Shown: piece after piece, positions 54,342 to 64,000 of the stretch
Layout of the letters: each line of letters opens with the position of its first letter
Position numbering within the stretch: position 1 is the first letter of the stretch
Assembly: GCF_014133895.1 (NCBI RefSeq)
Contig: NC_050728.1
Span: forward strand, 620,001-684,000
DNA from: Torulaspora globosa
Taxonomy: Eukaryota > Ascomycota > Saccharomycetes > Saccharomycetales > Saccharomycetaceae
Direction of reading: 5' to 3'
DNA: 64,000 bases
Program-made: the position numbers and the translations under genes
Notes under the pieces: model-generated
What the model was told of the DNA's origin: nothing
Seen by the model: only the letters and a program-made list of their open reading frames with translations
The model's database searches: none

Positions 54342-57068
54342 TTAACCACCCAGGGTTATGACTTTGAATCTATCGTCAACATCTCTCTGGTTCTGAATAT
54401 ACTCGCATGTTCGGTTGAAATGCTGTACCGGAATTTGTATCATTTCGTTGAGGTGTATTGAGTTCAGCTTCGATGTCACGGAGGCGCGGCCGCCGTTGCC
54501 TGTGGGGACGTCGATGTACGAGCCGTCCAATCCGATGACAAACCTGTTGCCTTCTTTCGCCGTGCCCTCTGCATTGTGGATGTGGAGCTCATCGAGCCGG
54601 TGCTCAGCAAGCTGGATCGTCGAGGATGTAGTTTCCTCCATCTTGAGTGATTTTATGTTGGCTCTTATCAGTTCTATGAGGCCGTTGATATACTTGACAC
54701 TGATATGTGTCTCCCGTTCATCACCGTGAATGAAATAGTAGAGACATCTGTTAAGAATCTCAATCATTAGTTCGCTGCTTTGGACGTTATCCATTGTCGA
54801 ATCGGCAACTCTCAGTGAACGCTGCAAGCACTCCAAAACTCTTTTTCCTTCTCGGTAAAAGTCACTAGTGACACCTTCTTCCTCCCCTATGAGCGCAATC
54901 TCCGTCGCCCACCACAGGTGGGAACACAGGTATACGGCGCGACATTGATCTTGTTTCTTTAGCAGTTTAGATCCATGCAACGTGCATCTGACAATAAGCA
55001 GCTCATAGTAGGATTCTTCATGCAGGGACCTGGTCTTTTGAAGGGATTGGGCCATGTATACAAGCGCTTGGAATTGAGTTCTCGAATCGCTGAGGGACTC
55101 TTCGAAAAGGGTGAATGCCTGTGAAAGGAAATCATACGCAATCTCTCCCAAAGACAATTGATCTGCTAGTGACGCGCTCTGGATATTCAATTTATAAAGC
55201 GCATCAGCTAGGGGACTGCCACAAACGTTGTATAAGTCATTAATAGAGCGAGAGACGTACTTGAAAAACTGTTTCACAAACTCGCTATATTGTTTTTCGT
55301 TTTGCGAGTCACGATTCCTTAACAGATGGCATTTTCTTATCAACTTCCAAAAATTCGTTATTATAGCGGGATATGTATATTTGATGTTCTTACCTCCTTT
55401 GTAAAGCCAATTCCTGAGAGAAAGTAATATCTCTACTTCGAGCTGGATGTTTTCGATGGGATCACCAGATTGAGATACCGACCTCATAATTATATGAGAT
55501 AATTTGGCGAGATTTTCTTGTGTCAGATCCAGAATCCAGGAGTTCTCGTCTTCGTCCGCAACATCATCGTTGGCGAGCGCTTTATTAACCGCCTTCCTAT
55601 CTGGTAGTATATCCGGTGAAGACGCTTTAATGAGCGGTTCGAAAATGCTTAACAAGTTATCCAAGTCTACCTTGGTGGCAACAGTAAATCCACGTTCGAC
55701 TGACGAAGCATCGGACTGGTTTTCAGCGGCGCTCTCTCCGCCTGGCAACGGAGTATGTTGCAAAAGGACCTCTAATATGCTGTTCAATATGCTTTTCTGT
55801 GGCAAAACGTTCTGCAAACCCAACAAATCACGGTAAGACGCACATTGAGTTATCAGCTTATAATAAAAATTTGCATCAAGCTTCGAGAGGGCCGCATTAT
55901 TTTGCAACGTCAGCAAGTTTTGGAAAAGGTATTCTGCGTTCGCCGGAACTTCTTTCCCGTAATCTTGACATTTTTGGGCTGTGAATCTGTAAAGAGCGTC
56001 CAAATTTTGAAGATTTTGTGGATACCATTGCAAAGAGAGAGTCATTACACTTTCAATCAGAGGGATGAAATGCTGCAAAGGCAGATCAGGTCTCTCCTCA
56101 TTCAAATTAGAGAGATAATTCCAAAAATTTTGGAAAAGATTGAGATCCCTCAGACTTGCGCCTCCATTCTTTGTTCCTTCCTGTTCCGTTCTATCCTTAT
56201 ACCCGTTCAACCTGTCGATCAACGTCAAAACGATCTTATTCATGGACACCTCAGGATTTAAGCGCGTTGTGGCCTCCAACAGCGCGTCTAAAGTGGCCAG
56301 GTGGAATTCGTCGGGAAAAACTTGACAAATCGCATCGAGAAGATATTCCTGGGAGACCGCATCTCTGCACTGTATCACTTGCTCCAACATCACAGGCAGT
56401 ATCTGCTCCTTGTACAAAGACAGGTTGTCATCCACGATCTGCGATAACCGCACCAATTGGGACCCAATAAGTATCTGCAACTCTCTCCTCTCCTTGGTTC
56501 GCTGTTCTCTCTCCCGCAGCGGACCCTGGTGCTGTAGCCTGACCCACAATTTATTCATCTCGATAAAGTTCGTAACAATAAAGTTGACATTGAAGTCTAC
56601 CGCCCCCTGAGGTAGCAACTGCTTAGTCCTCTGAGATAGATAGTATCGCAAGAAGAGGCCGCGAATCGGGTTCTGGACCCCCCGACACATCTCGATCATA
56701 TCTTTCAGGATCTCCTCGCTCGGAGATTCCGCACACTTCAGATAGCTGCTTCCCACGGTAATCATCAGGTACAACCTGGGAACAACATTCCCCGCATACT
56801 GCACCAGCTCGTACAGATCAGCCAGATGATGATGCTTAGGGTGATTCTCCACCAAATACGTCGACAAAATCGACAACGAATCAAAGATCAAAATGTATAA
56901 CTCGTAGTATGGCTTTGGATATAGCTCTGGATTTCGCAACTCGGTCAACATGATTGAAGTGTGTCTTAGCGCGTCCATCAACCTCCTTTGTTGCAAGCAT
57001 CGCTGCATCAACACCGCCTGCTGTTTCACGGTAGACAGCGCCTGTTCCAGAGTTTCAGAATAAGACAT
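54342..57068 (-). CDS. VPS35: VPS35, retromer core subunit
   Basis: 908 residues (S. cerevisiae 944). Alpha-solenoid of the retromer coat, which selects cargo such as Vps10 and binds Vps26 and Vps29 for endosome-to-Golgi transport. The N-terminal Vps26-binding region contains [15 protein letters not shown] and the highly conserved [15 protein letters not shown] (about 145-160). The helical repeats continue to the C-terminal Vps29-binding part (SHLWWATE, near 740). The frame opens at a TTG; the ATG at 57068 ([19 protein letters not shown]) is the first and aligns with the family start. Divergent from CCP1. Orthologue of YJL154C. Confidence 0.96.
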   Translation of the reverse strand: MSYSETLEQALSTVKQQAVLMQRCLQQRRLMDALRHTSIMLTELRNPELYPKPYYELYILIFDSLSILSTYLVENHPKHHHLADLYELVQYAGNVVPRLYLMITVGSSYLKCAESPSEEILKDMIEMCRGVQNPIRGLFLRYYLSQRTKQLLPQGAVDFNVNFIVTNFIEMNKLWVRLQHQGPLREREQRTKERRELQILIGSQLVRLSQIVDDNLSLYKEQILPVMLEQVIQCRDAVSQEYLLDAICQVFPDEFHLATLDALLEATTRLNPEVSMNKIVLTLIDRLNGYKDRTEQEGTKNGGASLRDLNLFQNFWNYLSNLNEERPDLPLQHFIPLIESVMTLSLQWYPQNLQNLDALYRFTAQKCQDYGKEVPANAEYLFQNLLTLQNNAALSKLDANFYYKLITQCASYRDLLGLQNVLPQKSILNSILEVLLQHTPLPGGESAAENQSDASSVERGFTVATKVDLDNLLSIFEPLIKASSPDILPDRKAVNKALANDDVADEDENSWILDLTQENLAKLSHIIMRSVSQSGDPIENIQLEVEILLSLRNWLYKGGKNIKYTYPAIITNFWKLIRKCHLLRNRDSQNEKQYSEFVKQFFKYVSRSINDLYNVCGSPLADALYKLNIQSASLADQLSLGEIAYDFLSQAFTLFEESLSDSRTQFQALVYMAQSLQKTRSLHEESYYELLIVRCTLHGSKLLKKQDQCRAVYLCSHLWWATEIALIGEEEGVTSDFYREGKRVLECLQRSLRVADSTMDNVQSSELMIEILNRCLYYFIHGDERETHISVKYINGLIELIRANIKSLKMEETTSSTIQLAEHRLDELHIHNAEGTAKEGNRFVIGLDGSYIDVPTGNGGRASVTSKLNSIHLNEMIQIPVQHFNRTCEYIQNQRDVDDRFKVITLGG

Positions 57069-57673
57069 CGTGAACAACAAATCAATGTGCTGGAGGACGT
57101 GGCTGCCAATCTGGCCGTCCAATTCACATTATACTGCCACTACTACGCTACTTAATAGACCATAATAGGGAATAAGCCATTATTCGAACTTCTCGTTACC
57201 CGCCCATAAACCCGTTCATCATGACAGAAGATCACGTGTTCCAAATCCTATGACAATTCCCAAAAGGGATGTAGATGTACCAATTAGATCATGTCTCCCA
57301 AAAGGGAGTCTTCCGACGTCATAACCGATATTTCCAGAATCGAAACGTCTTTGGCCATTGAATAACGTAAGATTCCGATACGATCGAGACCATGGTGATG
57401 ATTGGTAACCAGACTTTCCTCCGAACTTCACGACGGGTGCAGGGATAGCAGTTCGCTCTTATTGCGAGTCATTCTTCCCCTTACCTTGTAGTAAGCACGT
57501 TAGCTCCTTTTGTATTAGTAACGATCTATTTGGCGTTATCAAATGCCAGTTTCTCGAGTTCTTCTTGTTTGCATATGTATATAAGACCTAAAGGATTGAA
57601 TCACTTTTGTTCTCTAGTACACTCTCTAGAGATCAGAAAGTTGGAATTTCAGAAATAATTAAGATAACCAGAG
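57069..57673. promoter_or_regulatory. Divergent VPS35-CCP1 promoter region
   Basis: 605 bp. E-box CACGTG at 57233-57238; CCAAT at 57280-57284 and ATTGG at 57401-57405 (possible Hap2/3/4/5 sites, fitting a respiratory gene); two copies of TCCCAAAAGGGA at 57258-57269 and 57296-57307; TATATAA at 57578-57584, about 90 bp before the CCP1 ATG. Confidence 0.55.
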
Positions 57674-58741
57674 ATGGCTAGCGTATTCGGAAGAGCGGTG
57701 AGCAGAAGTTCGGTGTTGCTAGTGGGTGCTGCCGCAGCAGCCACTTCTTTGGCTACTAGTATTGCGTTGAATAACGATAATGGAACATTTAGCAGTAGAA
57801 ATCATTCTAATAAAAACAATAAAAACGGCTGGAGCAAGACTGGTGTGTTGTTAGGTGCTTCACCTGCTCTGCATCTTGCTAAGGCGCAAGATGGCAAGTC
57901 CTTAGAGGATTTCCAGAAGGTTTACAATGCTATTGCCGAGAAATTAAGAGATGAGGATGAATTCGATGGCTATATTGGTTACGGTCCTAACCTGGTGCGT
58001 CTATCGTGGCACGTTTCCGGTACTTTCGATAAGAACGACAACTCCGGTGGTTCTTTTGGAGGTACGTATCGATTCAAGAAGGAGGCCGATGATCCAGCTA
58101 ACAAAGGTTTGCAGAATGCCGCTCACTTCTTGGAGCCAATTGCCAAGAAATTCCCATGGATTTCCCACGGCGATCTTTACACTCTTGCTGGCGTCACTGC
58201 CCTGCAGGAGATGCAGGGTCCTAAGATCCCATGGAGACCCGGTAGAGTGGATGCTGATGAGAAGGACACACCAGAAAACGGTAGGCTTCCCGACGCATCT
58301 CAGGATGGTAGCTATGTGAGACATTACTTTGGCAGATTCGGATTTACTGATCAGGAGATTGTGGCGTTGCTCGGTGCTCATTGTTTAGGTAAGACTCACT
58401 TGGAAAATTCGGGATATGAGGGTCCTTGGGGTGCGGCCACCAACACGTTCACTAATGAATTCTTTGTGAACTTGCTAAACGAGAACTGGAAGCTGGAGAA
58501 GAATGAGGCTGGCAATAAGCAGTACAATTCCGAGAAGGGTTACATGATGTTGCCAACAGACTACGCTCTGGTGCAGGATGGTAAATTCAGGAAATACGTC
58601 GAAAAATATGCCAAAGATCAAGATGCTTTCTTCGAGGATTTCAAGAGTGCCTATGTGAAATTGCTAGAGAACGGTATTGACTTCGGCAAGTTGGGTAAGG
58701 CCTACGTTTTCAAGACTTTGGATGAACAAGATTCTAACTAG
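57674..58741 (+). CDS. CCP1: CCP1, mitochondrial cytochrome c peroxidase
   Basis: 355 residues (S. cerevisiae 361). Haem enzyme of the intermembrane space that reduces hydrogen peroxide using ferrocytochrome c. The long bipartite presequence (about 1-65: basic start, hydrophobic stretch [20 protein letters not shown]) is typical; in S. cerevisiae it is cut by m-AAA and Pcp1. Distal residues Arg, Trp and His lie in [12 protein letters not shown] (about 106-117), the proximal His in [13 protein letters not shown] (about 236) and the radical Trp in [11 protein letters not shown] (about 252). In S. cerevisiae CCP1 (YKR066C) is not beside VPS35 or INO1, so its place here marks a synteny break. Confidence 0.97.
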   Translation: MASVFGRAVSRSSVLLVGAAAAATSLATSIALNNDNGTFSSRNHSNKNNKNGWSKTGVLLGASPALHLAKAQDGKSLEDFQKVYNAIAEKLRDEDEFDGYIGYGPNLVRLSWHVSGTFDKNDNSGGSFGGTYRFKKEADDPANKGLQNAAHFLEPIAKKFPWISHGDLYTLAGVTALQEMQGPKIPWRPGRVDADEKDTPENGRLPDASQDGSYVRHYFGRFGFTDQEIVALLGAHCLGKTHLENSGYEGPWGAATNTFTNEFFVNLLNENWKLEKNEAGNKQYNSEKGYMMLPTDYALVQDGKFRKYVEKYAKDQDAFFEDFKSAYVKLLENGIDFGKLGKAYVFKTLDEQDSN

Positions 58742-58796
58742 TGGAAAGTACTCGAATTGTGTGTTTGCGAATCTTGCGAAATTATTTATGAATTAT

Positions 58797-60389
58797 CTAC
58801 TTTAATCTCTCTTCAAAACGTAGCTCATCGAGCGCAGGCAAACCGATCAACAAACGGAGGAAGCTCTCTAGACCTTGGCGCTGCTTGTTGAGGCCATTGA
58901 TAGTCTTGAATCCCTTCCTGGTCAAAGGCGCTTTTAACCAGTAACCCAAGAAGGCCAAAATTGAGTAGAAACTCTCGTAGGATTGTTCGCCAGCGTTTAG
59001 CTTCTTGTATGTCACTCTTGAACAGAATTCGGCCATGACAATTAAATCAATGATCAGGGGCGTTGCCAGCAATGAGTCCTCACAAACGTTATGGATCGAA
59101 ATTCTATTGTGACCACCAAGCATCAACTCGGAGTAATATTCATCCATGGCCACTTTGGAATCGCCGACAGCATTCATGTATTTAATCACGATACAGTGGT
59201 CCACTTTATTACCAAGTTTCTCATTGTACAGGATCTGATTAGAGGCAATAACGTCATCGACAACAGACTTCTTTGAAATCTCTTTGGATCTGAACTGTCT
59301 CTCAGAACTCAAGTTGAAACCGTCGTTATTACCCAGGTGATTATAAGATGCGATAGAGACAGGCTTGATACCAGCGTCCACCAAGAATTGGGCAAGAACA
59401 GACTTGATCTTGGTTTGACCACTCTTGAAGTCGTCACCAGCAATCAAGGAGCCGCTCTTCTCAGCCAAATCGACGACACCTGGAACAAAAGTGTTCTGTG
59501 GAGAACCGTTAATGTAAGGGACACCCTCCAGAATGGAGGCAACCGCGAAAATGGTAGATGGAGCGATCTCCTCGTGGTCACCCTTAATGGCCGCCAACAA
59601 GTTATCAGCCGTGTCGTTGACACCAGACACGATATCAGCGTATCTCTCAGTGTTGGCCGTCCATAGCACGATCACTTTGTCCAGGTCGTTTTGACGCTTG
59701 AAGTTCTGAATATCTGATCTGATTTGCTCAACGTGGGACCATTTGCCTGCCGTCGAGACTTTGCCAGTCTTGGGGTCTCTATTGATACAATTGTCAGCTC
59801 TCTCATCCTGATTAGCGGCAATGAAATCAGGATAGTATATAGAGGGTAATGGAACCATCTTGGACATCTCTTCGCCTAGTCTACGCTGCAGGTCGTACTC
59901 CAGCACCTGAGACCTTGCCATAGCATCGGAAAGATTAGCCTTGTTGATATCCCAGCCACCAACAACGAAGTCATTGGGCGACACAAATGGCACGAGAGAG
60001 TTGAATGGCACATAGAAGTCATTGCCCTCGGAGTCAATCCCCAGCTTGATCGTAGAAGACTGCGTCACAGAACCGAAGTAATTTGCTTCTTTCAGACCAT
60101 CCTTGGTGTGAAATTTTACCTTATTCTTGTTTGCCAAGACAGATGCAACAAACGTGGTACCGTTGTTACCACCTAGCCCAACCAACATAACACCTAGTTT
60201 TGGCAATCTCAAGTCTACCTTAAACTCGTAATCCTGTTCACTCAAGTTGACTTCAATTGACCCATTAGATTCGTTCTTGGAAACATGAGAATTGACATAA
60301 CGATACTGTGTGGTCAATTCCGTCTCCGTGAAGCGACATTTATCAGTCTCAACCTTGATAGATGGCGTAAAGTATTTTTGAACAGTCAT
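58797..60389 (-). CDS. INO1: INO1, inositol-3-phosphate synthase
   Basis: 530 residues (S. cerevisiae 533). Cytosolic NAD-dependent enzyme that turns glucose-6-phosphate into inositol-3-phosphate, the committing step of inositol synthesis. NAD-binding motif [16 protein letters not shown] at about residues 65-80. Further family motifs are [50 protein letters not shown] and [17 protein letters not shown] at 60389. TTCACATGT at 60877-60885 matches the inositol-sensitive element (Ino2-Ino4) that controls INO1 in S. cerevisiae, though it lies about 490 bp upstream. Orthologue of YJL153C. Confidence 0.97.
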   Translation of the reverse strand: MTVQKYFTPSIKVETDKCRFTETELTTQYRYVNSHVSKNESNGSIEVNLSEQDYEFKVDLRLPKLGVMLVGLGGNNGTTFVASVLANKNKVKFHTKDGLKEANYFGSVTQSSTIKLGIDSEGNDFYVPFNSLVPFVSPNDFVVGGWDINKANLSDAMARSQVLEYDLQRRLGEEMSKMVPLPSIYYPDFIAANQDERADNCINRDPKTGKVSTAGKWSHVEQIRSDIQNFKRQNDLDKVIVLWTANTERYADIVSGVNDTADNLLAAIKGDHEEIAPSTIFAVASILEGVPYINGSPQNTFVPGVVDLAEKSGSLIAGDDFKSGQTKIKSVLAQFLVDAGIKPVSIASYNHLGNNDGFNLSSERQFRSKEISKKSVVDDVIASNQILYNEKLGNKVDHCIVIKYMNAVGDSKVAMDEYYSELMLGGHNRISIHNVCEDSLLATPLIIDLIVMAEFCSRVTYKKLNAGEQSYESFYSILAFLGYWLKAPLTRKGFKTINGLNKQRQGLESFLRLLIGLPALDELRFEERLK

Positions 60390-61039
60390 TGTAAAAGAAG
60401 TCTAGCGGCGGTATTCGTTCTATCGGACCTACTGATTTAGAAGACAAGATACAACATAACAAAGAACCTCCCATGAATTAGAACGAAAATACGGTCCCCT
60501 TTTATACCTTTCCCAGCTATGTCAATGCTACCTAGTTCTTAATCGCCACCCTTTAAAATTTGCACTATTGCAGTTTTACCATTATTCGAATATTTAGTGA
60601 CACTGACGCAATTCGGCGAAATGGAACCCAGACACCGCACTCTAAAATTTCGCAAATTCGCCGAAATTTTTGTTGTCGGGCCTTTTCTGTTCACACCACA
60701 CAAAACGCTCAAACGCGCTCAAACGCGCTTATCCCAACTTCAACACATGCCCAGTTAAAGCCACGCACACCAACAAGTTATTCAGTAACTGAACCAGCCT
60801 CTTAAGGCCGAAATCGTATGCTGCTTGTTCGTATCCAACAATTAATCCTGATATGATTGGCTTAGATCTCTTAAACTTCACATGTAGAACTTGATACCAA
60901 TGGCTTAGTAAAGCGTTATAGCGTTCTGAAACGCGATCTGTATGCCTCCATCAAGTTAAATTGAGCAGAAATTAGTTTCTATGAGTATATTCTGGAATTA
61001 GTCTACAACGGGGGATCTTTTAAGCGGATATTATGTATT
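60390..61039. promoter_or_regulatory. INO1 upstream region and CPA2 3' flank
   Basis: 650 bp. Candidate UAS-INO sites: TTCACATGT at 60877-60885 and a weaker CACATG at 60744-60749. ATTCGGCGAAAT (60611-60622) and ATTCGCCGAAAT (60656-60667) differ by one base. AAACGCGCTC is repeated in tandem at 60711-60730, the second copy ending in T. The ACGCG and CGAAA cores recall MBF/SBF sites. No gene seen. Confidence 0.5.
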
Positions 61040-64000
61040 TTACACGGGTTTAAAACCGACGAAATCTTCCCACGAACGGACTTCGTTGGGGACCACTACA
61101 TCGTTAGATTCGAGCACTCTGACTTTTTCAGCTATCTTGGCCTTCAGAGCCTTGGCGAACAATTTACAGGTTTGTGGCTCATTGAAGAGTGGGATTGCGA
61201 AGTCAATTGCGTTTCTTCTCATCACGTAATCATCATCATCGGTGTTGTCAGCTCTCTTGGAGGCCAAGTTGATAACCAGTTTGATGTCGTACTTTTGGAA
61301 CAGTTCACGCAAAGCTCTCTTGTCATTCTTTGGGAACTCGATTACGGTGATGTGGTCGTTTGTGTATTCCTGCAAGTACTTCTTGGCGGACTCGTCAGCG
61401 ACGTAGAAGTTGAAGCCGAGAGAGGAAATGGTGCTGATGACTTCGCCTAGCCATGGCTTGGTCAAGTCGCCGCCAAACAATATGCCGCTGGGAGGTAGCG
61501 GGACGTGGAAATTCATAGTGCTCTGGATGGCGGTCCAATAGCTTTCTATCTCGTCCTTACCGAAAGATGCGACCTCACCGGTTGAAGCCATTTCGACGCC
61601 TAGGAATGGATCAGCTCCCGCCAGTCTTGTGAAAGAGAACTGTGGGCACTTTGTGGCAACGTAGCCGTATTGTTTGCTCATCAAGTCTACTGGTTGAGGA
61701 ACTTTGTCACCGCCTAGGAACGCCTTGACGGCGATTTCGATGAAATTCACCCCAAGCACTTTGGATACGAATGGGAAGGATCTGGAGGCTCTGATGTTAC
61801 ATTCGATGACCTTCAAATCGTCGTTGTGCTTGATGATCTGCATGTTGAATGGACCGGTAATCTTCCAAGCATGTGCAACCTTGTCAGCGATTTCTTTCAA
61901 TTTGTTCTTGATTTGCTCGCTCAAGTGTTGTGGGGGCAAGACTAAGGTAGCATCACCAGAGTGCACACCTGCATTCTCAACATGCTCGGAGATAGCATGA
62001 ACCAATACCTTACCGTTGTATGCGACGGCGTCGACATCGATCTCTTCAGCGCCCTCGATGAATTTGGAGATGACCACGGGATGGTCAGGAGAGACGGCGG
62101 ATGCTAAAGTCAACTTATCCTCCAACTCGTGCTCGTTGTGGATGGTGTTCATGGCAGCACCAGAAAGGACGTACGAAGGACGAACCAATACAGGATAGCC
62201 GACCTTGTTGGCGAAGCTTTTGGCCTCATCTACGGAGGTCAATTCGCTCCATTCTGGTTGACTGACGTCGATCGAATCCAATATAGATGAGAATTTGTGT
62301 CTGTTTTCAGCACTGTCGATGTCAACCGGGTTGGTACCCAGAGTATTACAACCATTCTCAAAGAGCTTCAACGCAATGTTCTGAGGTAACTGACCACCAA
62401 CTGAGATGACACATCCCTCAGAGTTCTCCAACTCATAGATATCCATAACTCTCTCGAAAGAAAGCTCTTCGAAATACAGTCTATCAACCTCATCAAAATC
62501 AGTGGACACGGTTTCAGGGTTGTAATTGATCATAACAGTCTTCTTGCCCTCGTTTCTCAAGGTCTTGGCGGTGTTAACAGCACACCAGTCGAATTCGACG
62601 GAGGAACCGATACGATAAACACCTGAACCCAAAACTAGCATACCCTTGTCGGTAAATTCAACATCGTTCTTGGTTGCATTGTAAGTGGTGTATAGATAAT
62701 TGGTGGAAGCTGGGAACTCAGCAGCGAGAGTATCGATTCTCTTGACGAACGGAATGATACCGAATTGTTTTCTCACCTTGCGAACATCCAACTCGTTAAC
62801 AGAGCAGCTGGCTCCTTTGCTAATTGACAATGCAATTTGCTTGTCAGAGAATCCTAATTTCTTTGCCTTCTGCAACAAATCCTTATCCAAACTTTCCAAA
62901 GAGTTGACAGCCTCCAACTTCTTGTACATGTTGACTATGTTCATACATTTGTGCAAAAAGAAGCTATCGATATTAGTCAATTCATGAACTCTCTCAACAG
63001 TGTAGTTTTCGTGCAATAGAGCTTGGCCAACGGCCAATGCTCTTCTGTCTGTGGCAACGGCAAGGGCCTCATCCAACTTGTCACCAAATTCGTCCGATCC
63101 CTGGAAACCCAATAGAGATGGATCAACTTGTCTCAAAGCCTTTTGGTAAGCTTCCTCAAAATTTCTGCCAATAGACATCACCTCACCAACAGATTTCATG
63201 GCAGAACCGATATCTCTGTTGACATACTGGAACTTGGATAGATCCCATCTAGGGATTTTGGCAACGATGTAGTCGAGCGATGGCTCGAAGTTAGCCACGG
63301 TGGTCTTGGTGATTGGATTTGGTAGTTCTGGCAAGGTGTAACCTAAAGCAATCTTGGCAGCGGTGTAGGCCAATGGGTATCCGGTTGCCTTAGAAGCCAA
63401 AGCAGAAGAACGGGACAAACGAGCATTGACCTCAATAACCCTGTAATCCAACCCGTCGGGTTGCAGAGCGTATTGGACGTTACATTCACCAATAACACCC
63501 AAATGTCTGATAATTTTGATAGCTGCTGATCTCAACATGTGGAATTCTTGATCAGACAGCGTCTGAGATGGCGCAAAAACGATAGAATCACCAGTGTGGA
63601 TCCCCAAAGGATCGAAATTTTCCATATTGCACACAGTGATGCAGTTGCCCACTCTATCTCTGACCACTTCGTACTCAATTTCCTTCCAGCCCTTCAGCGA
63701 CTTCTCGACTAGGATTTGGGGTGCTAGCGATAGCGATTGGGAAGCCAGTTCTCTCATTTCGCCGGCATTGTTGGCAAAGCCAGAACCCAATCCACCCAAG
63801 GCATACGCAGATCTGACAATCACTGGGTATCCGACCTCGTCTGCCGCACTCAATGCTTCCTCCAGCGTTTCGCAAGCAATAGAAGACGCTATGGGAATAT
63901 TAATTTCTTGTAGAGCTTGAGCAAACAAATCTCTGTCTTCAGTCATCTCCAGAGTCTTGATTGGAGTACCAAGCACCTTGATGTTGTACTTCTCCAGGAC
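61040..64000 (-). CDS. CPA2: CPA2, carbamoyl phosphate synthase large subunit (5' end missing)
   Basis: 986 codons are visible, and the gene continues past the right edge; compared with S. cerevisiae Cpa2 (1118 residues) about 130 N-terminal residues are missing. With the glutaminase Cpa1 it makes carbamoyl phosphate for arginine. The visible part begins in the first ATP-grasp domain (LGTPIKTLEMTEDRDLFAQA, then YALGGLGSGFANNAGEMREL), passes through the oligomerisation domain and the second ATP-grasp domain (VLVRPSYVLSGAAMN, AGVHSGDATLVLPPQHLSE), and ends in the methylglyoxal-synthase-like domain and SWEDFVGFKPV. An internal in-frame GTG is not the start. It is called CPA2 rather than the CPSase part of URA2 because it is not joined to ATCase and its end matches Cpa2. 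In S. cerevisiae (YJR109C) it is not next to INO1. Confidence 0.95.
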   Translation of the reverse strand, partial: VLEKYNIKVLGTPIKTLEMTEDRDLFAQALQEINIPIASSIACETLEEALSAADEVGYPVIVRSAYALGGLGSGFANNAGEMRELASQSLSLAPQILVEKSLKGWKEIEYEVVRDRVGNCITVCNMENFDPLGIHTGDSIVFAPSQTLSDQEFHMLRSAAIKIIRHLGVIGECNVQYALQPDGLDYRVIEVNARLSRSSALASKATGYPLAYTAAKIALGYTLPELPNPITKTTVANFEPSLDYIVAKIPRWDLSKFQYVNRDIGSAMKSVGEVMSIGRNFEEAYQKALRQVDPSLLGFQGSDEFGDKLDEALAVATDRRALAVGQALLHENYTVERVHELTNIDSFFLHKCMNIVNMYKKLEAVNSLESLDKDLLQKAKKLGFSDKQIALSISKGASCSVNELDVRKVRKQFGIIPFVKRIDTLAAEFPASTNYLYTTYNATKNDVEFTDKGMLVLGSGVYRIGSSVEFDWCAVNTAKTLRNEGKKTVMINYNPETVSTDFDEVDRLYFEELSFERVMDIYELENSEGCVISVGGQLPQNIALKLFENGCNTLGTNPVDIDSAENRHKFSSILDSIDVSQPEWSELTSVDEAKSFANKVGYPVLVRPSYVLSGAAMNTIHNEHELEDKLTLASAVSPDHPVVISKFIEGAEEIDVDAVAYNGKVLVHAISEHVENAGVHSGDATLVLPPQHLSEQIKNKLKEIADKVAHAWKITGPFNMQIIKHNDDLKVIECNIRASRSFPFVSKVLGVNFIEIAVKAFLGGDKVPQPVDLMSKQYGYVATKCPQFSFTRLAGADPFLGVEMASTGEVASFGKDEIESYWTAIQSTMNFHVPLPPSGILFGGDLTKPWLGEVISTISSLGFNFYVADESAKKYLQEYTNDHITVIEFPKNDKRALRELFQKYDIKLVINLASKRADNTDDDDYVMRRNAIDFAIPLFNEPQTCKLFAKALKAKIAEKVRVLESNDVVVPNEVRSWEDFVGFKPV

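Overview
This window is nuclear DNA from a budding yeast of the family Saccharomycetaceae. Genes are compact and almost intron-free, tRNAs are eukaryotic, and nearly every protein can be matched to a named Saccharomyces cerevisiae gene. Gene order shows a lineage that did not undergo the whole-genome duplication. From 1 to about 18 kb, genes that sit on two S. cerevisiae chromosomes (the YIL104C-YIL096C series and the YNL036-YNL041 series) are interleaved. From about 18.5 to 57 kb, the YKL172W-YKL163W and YJL167W-YJL154C series are interleaved, and paralogue pairs of S. cerevisiae (HAL5/KKQ8, TPK1/TPK3) are single genes here. A relic of a WHO-type homing element carrying FBA1 pieces points to the Torulaspora/Zygotorulaspora/Lachancea neighbourhood. 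I cannot fix the species.

Layout. 1-18 kb: SHQ1 (5' tip only), DPH1, COG6, tRNA-Thr, XBP1, NCE103, SGA1, FMC1, IDH1, FYV10/GID9, BMT5, GPI15 (with a 54-nt intron) and BDP1. 18-29.6 kb: EBP2, ERG20, QCR8, NNK1, MRPL38, HAL5/KKQ8 and an LrgA-LrgB-type membrane protein that I do not know from S. cerevisiae. 29.6-31.6 kb: no intact gene, but a decayed HO/WHO endonuclease pseudogene lying between pieces of the 3' end of the aldolase gene FBA1. 31.6-42.5 kb: MRP49, TPK, an MFS-like protein (YJL163C type), MCD4, JJJ2, tRNA-Glu and FMP33. 42.6-46.8 kb: three PIR cell-wall genes. 47.4-57.1 kb: FAR1, SSY5, FBP26 and VPS35. 57.7-64 kb: CCP1, INO1 and CPA2 (cut by the window end). Neither CCP1 nor CPA2 neighbours these genes in S. 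cerevisiae.

The most interesting locus is 29,789-31,390. Read on the minus strand it shows: the last codons and 3' flank of FBA1; a TATA box; a frame-disrupted gene with intein/HO-like N-terminal blocks and an HO-type zinc finger but no LAGLIDADG nuclease core; then 36 in-frame codons of the FBA1 C-terminus ending in the same 25-bp sequence. This is the structure expected for a dead WHO element, the family from which HO was domesticated, and here no FBA1 gene remains beside it.

Several promoters carry readable signals: PAC/RRPE boxes at SHQ1-DPH1 and EBP2, a perfect TGACGTCA palindrome between NCE103 and SGA1, E-boxes, TATA boxes, and several inverted or direct repeats. Start codons were set at the first ATG consistent with the family. 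Many longer reading frames begin only at GTG or TTG and were trimmed.
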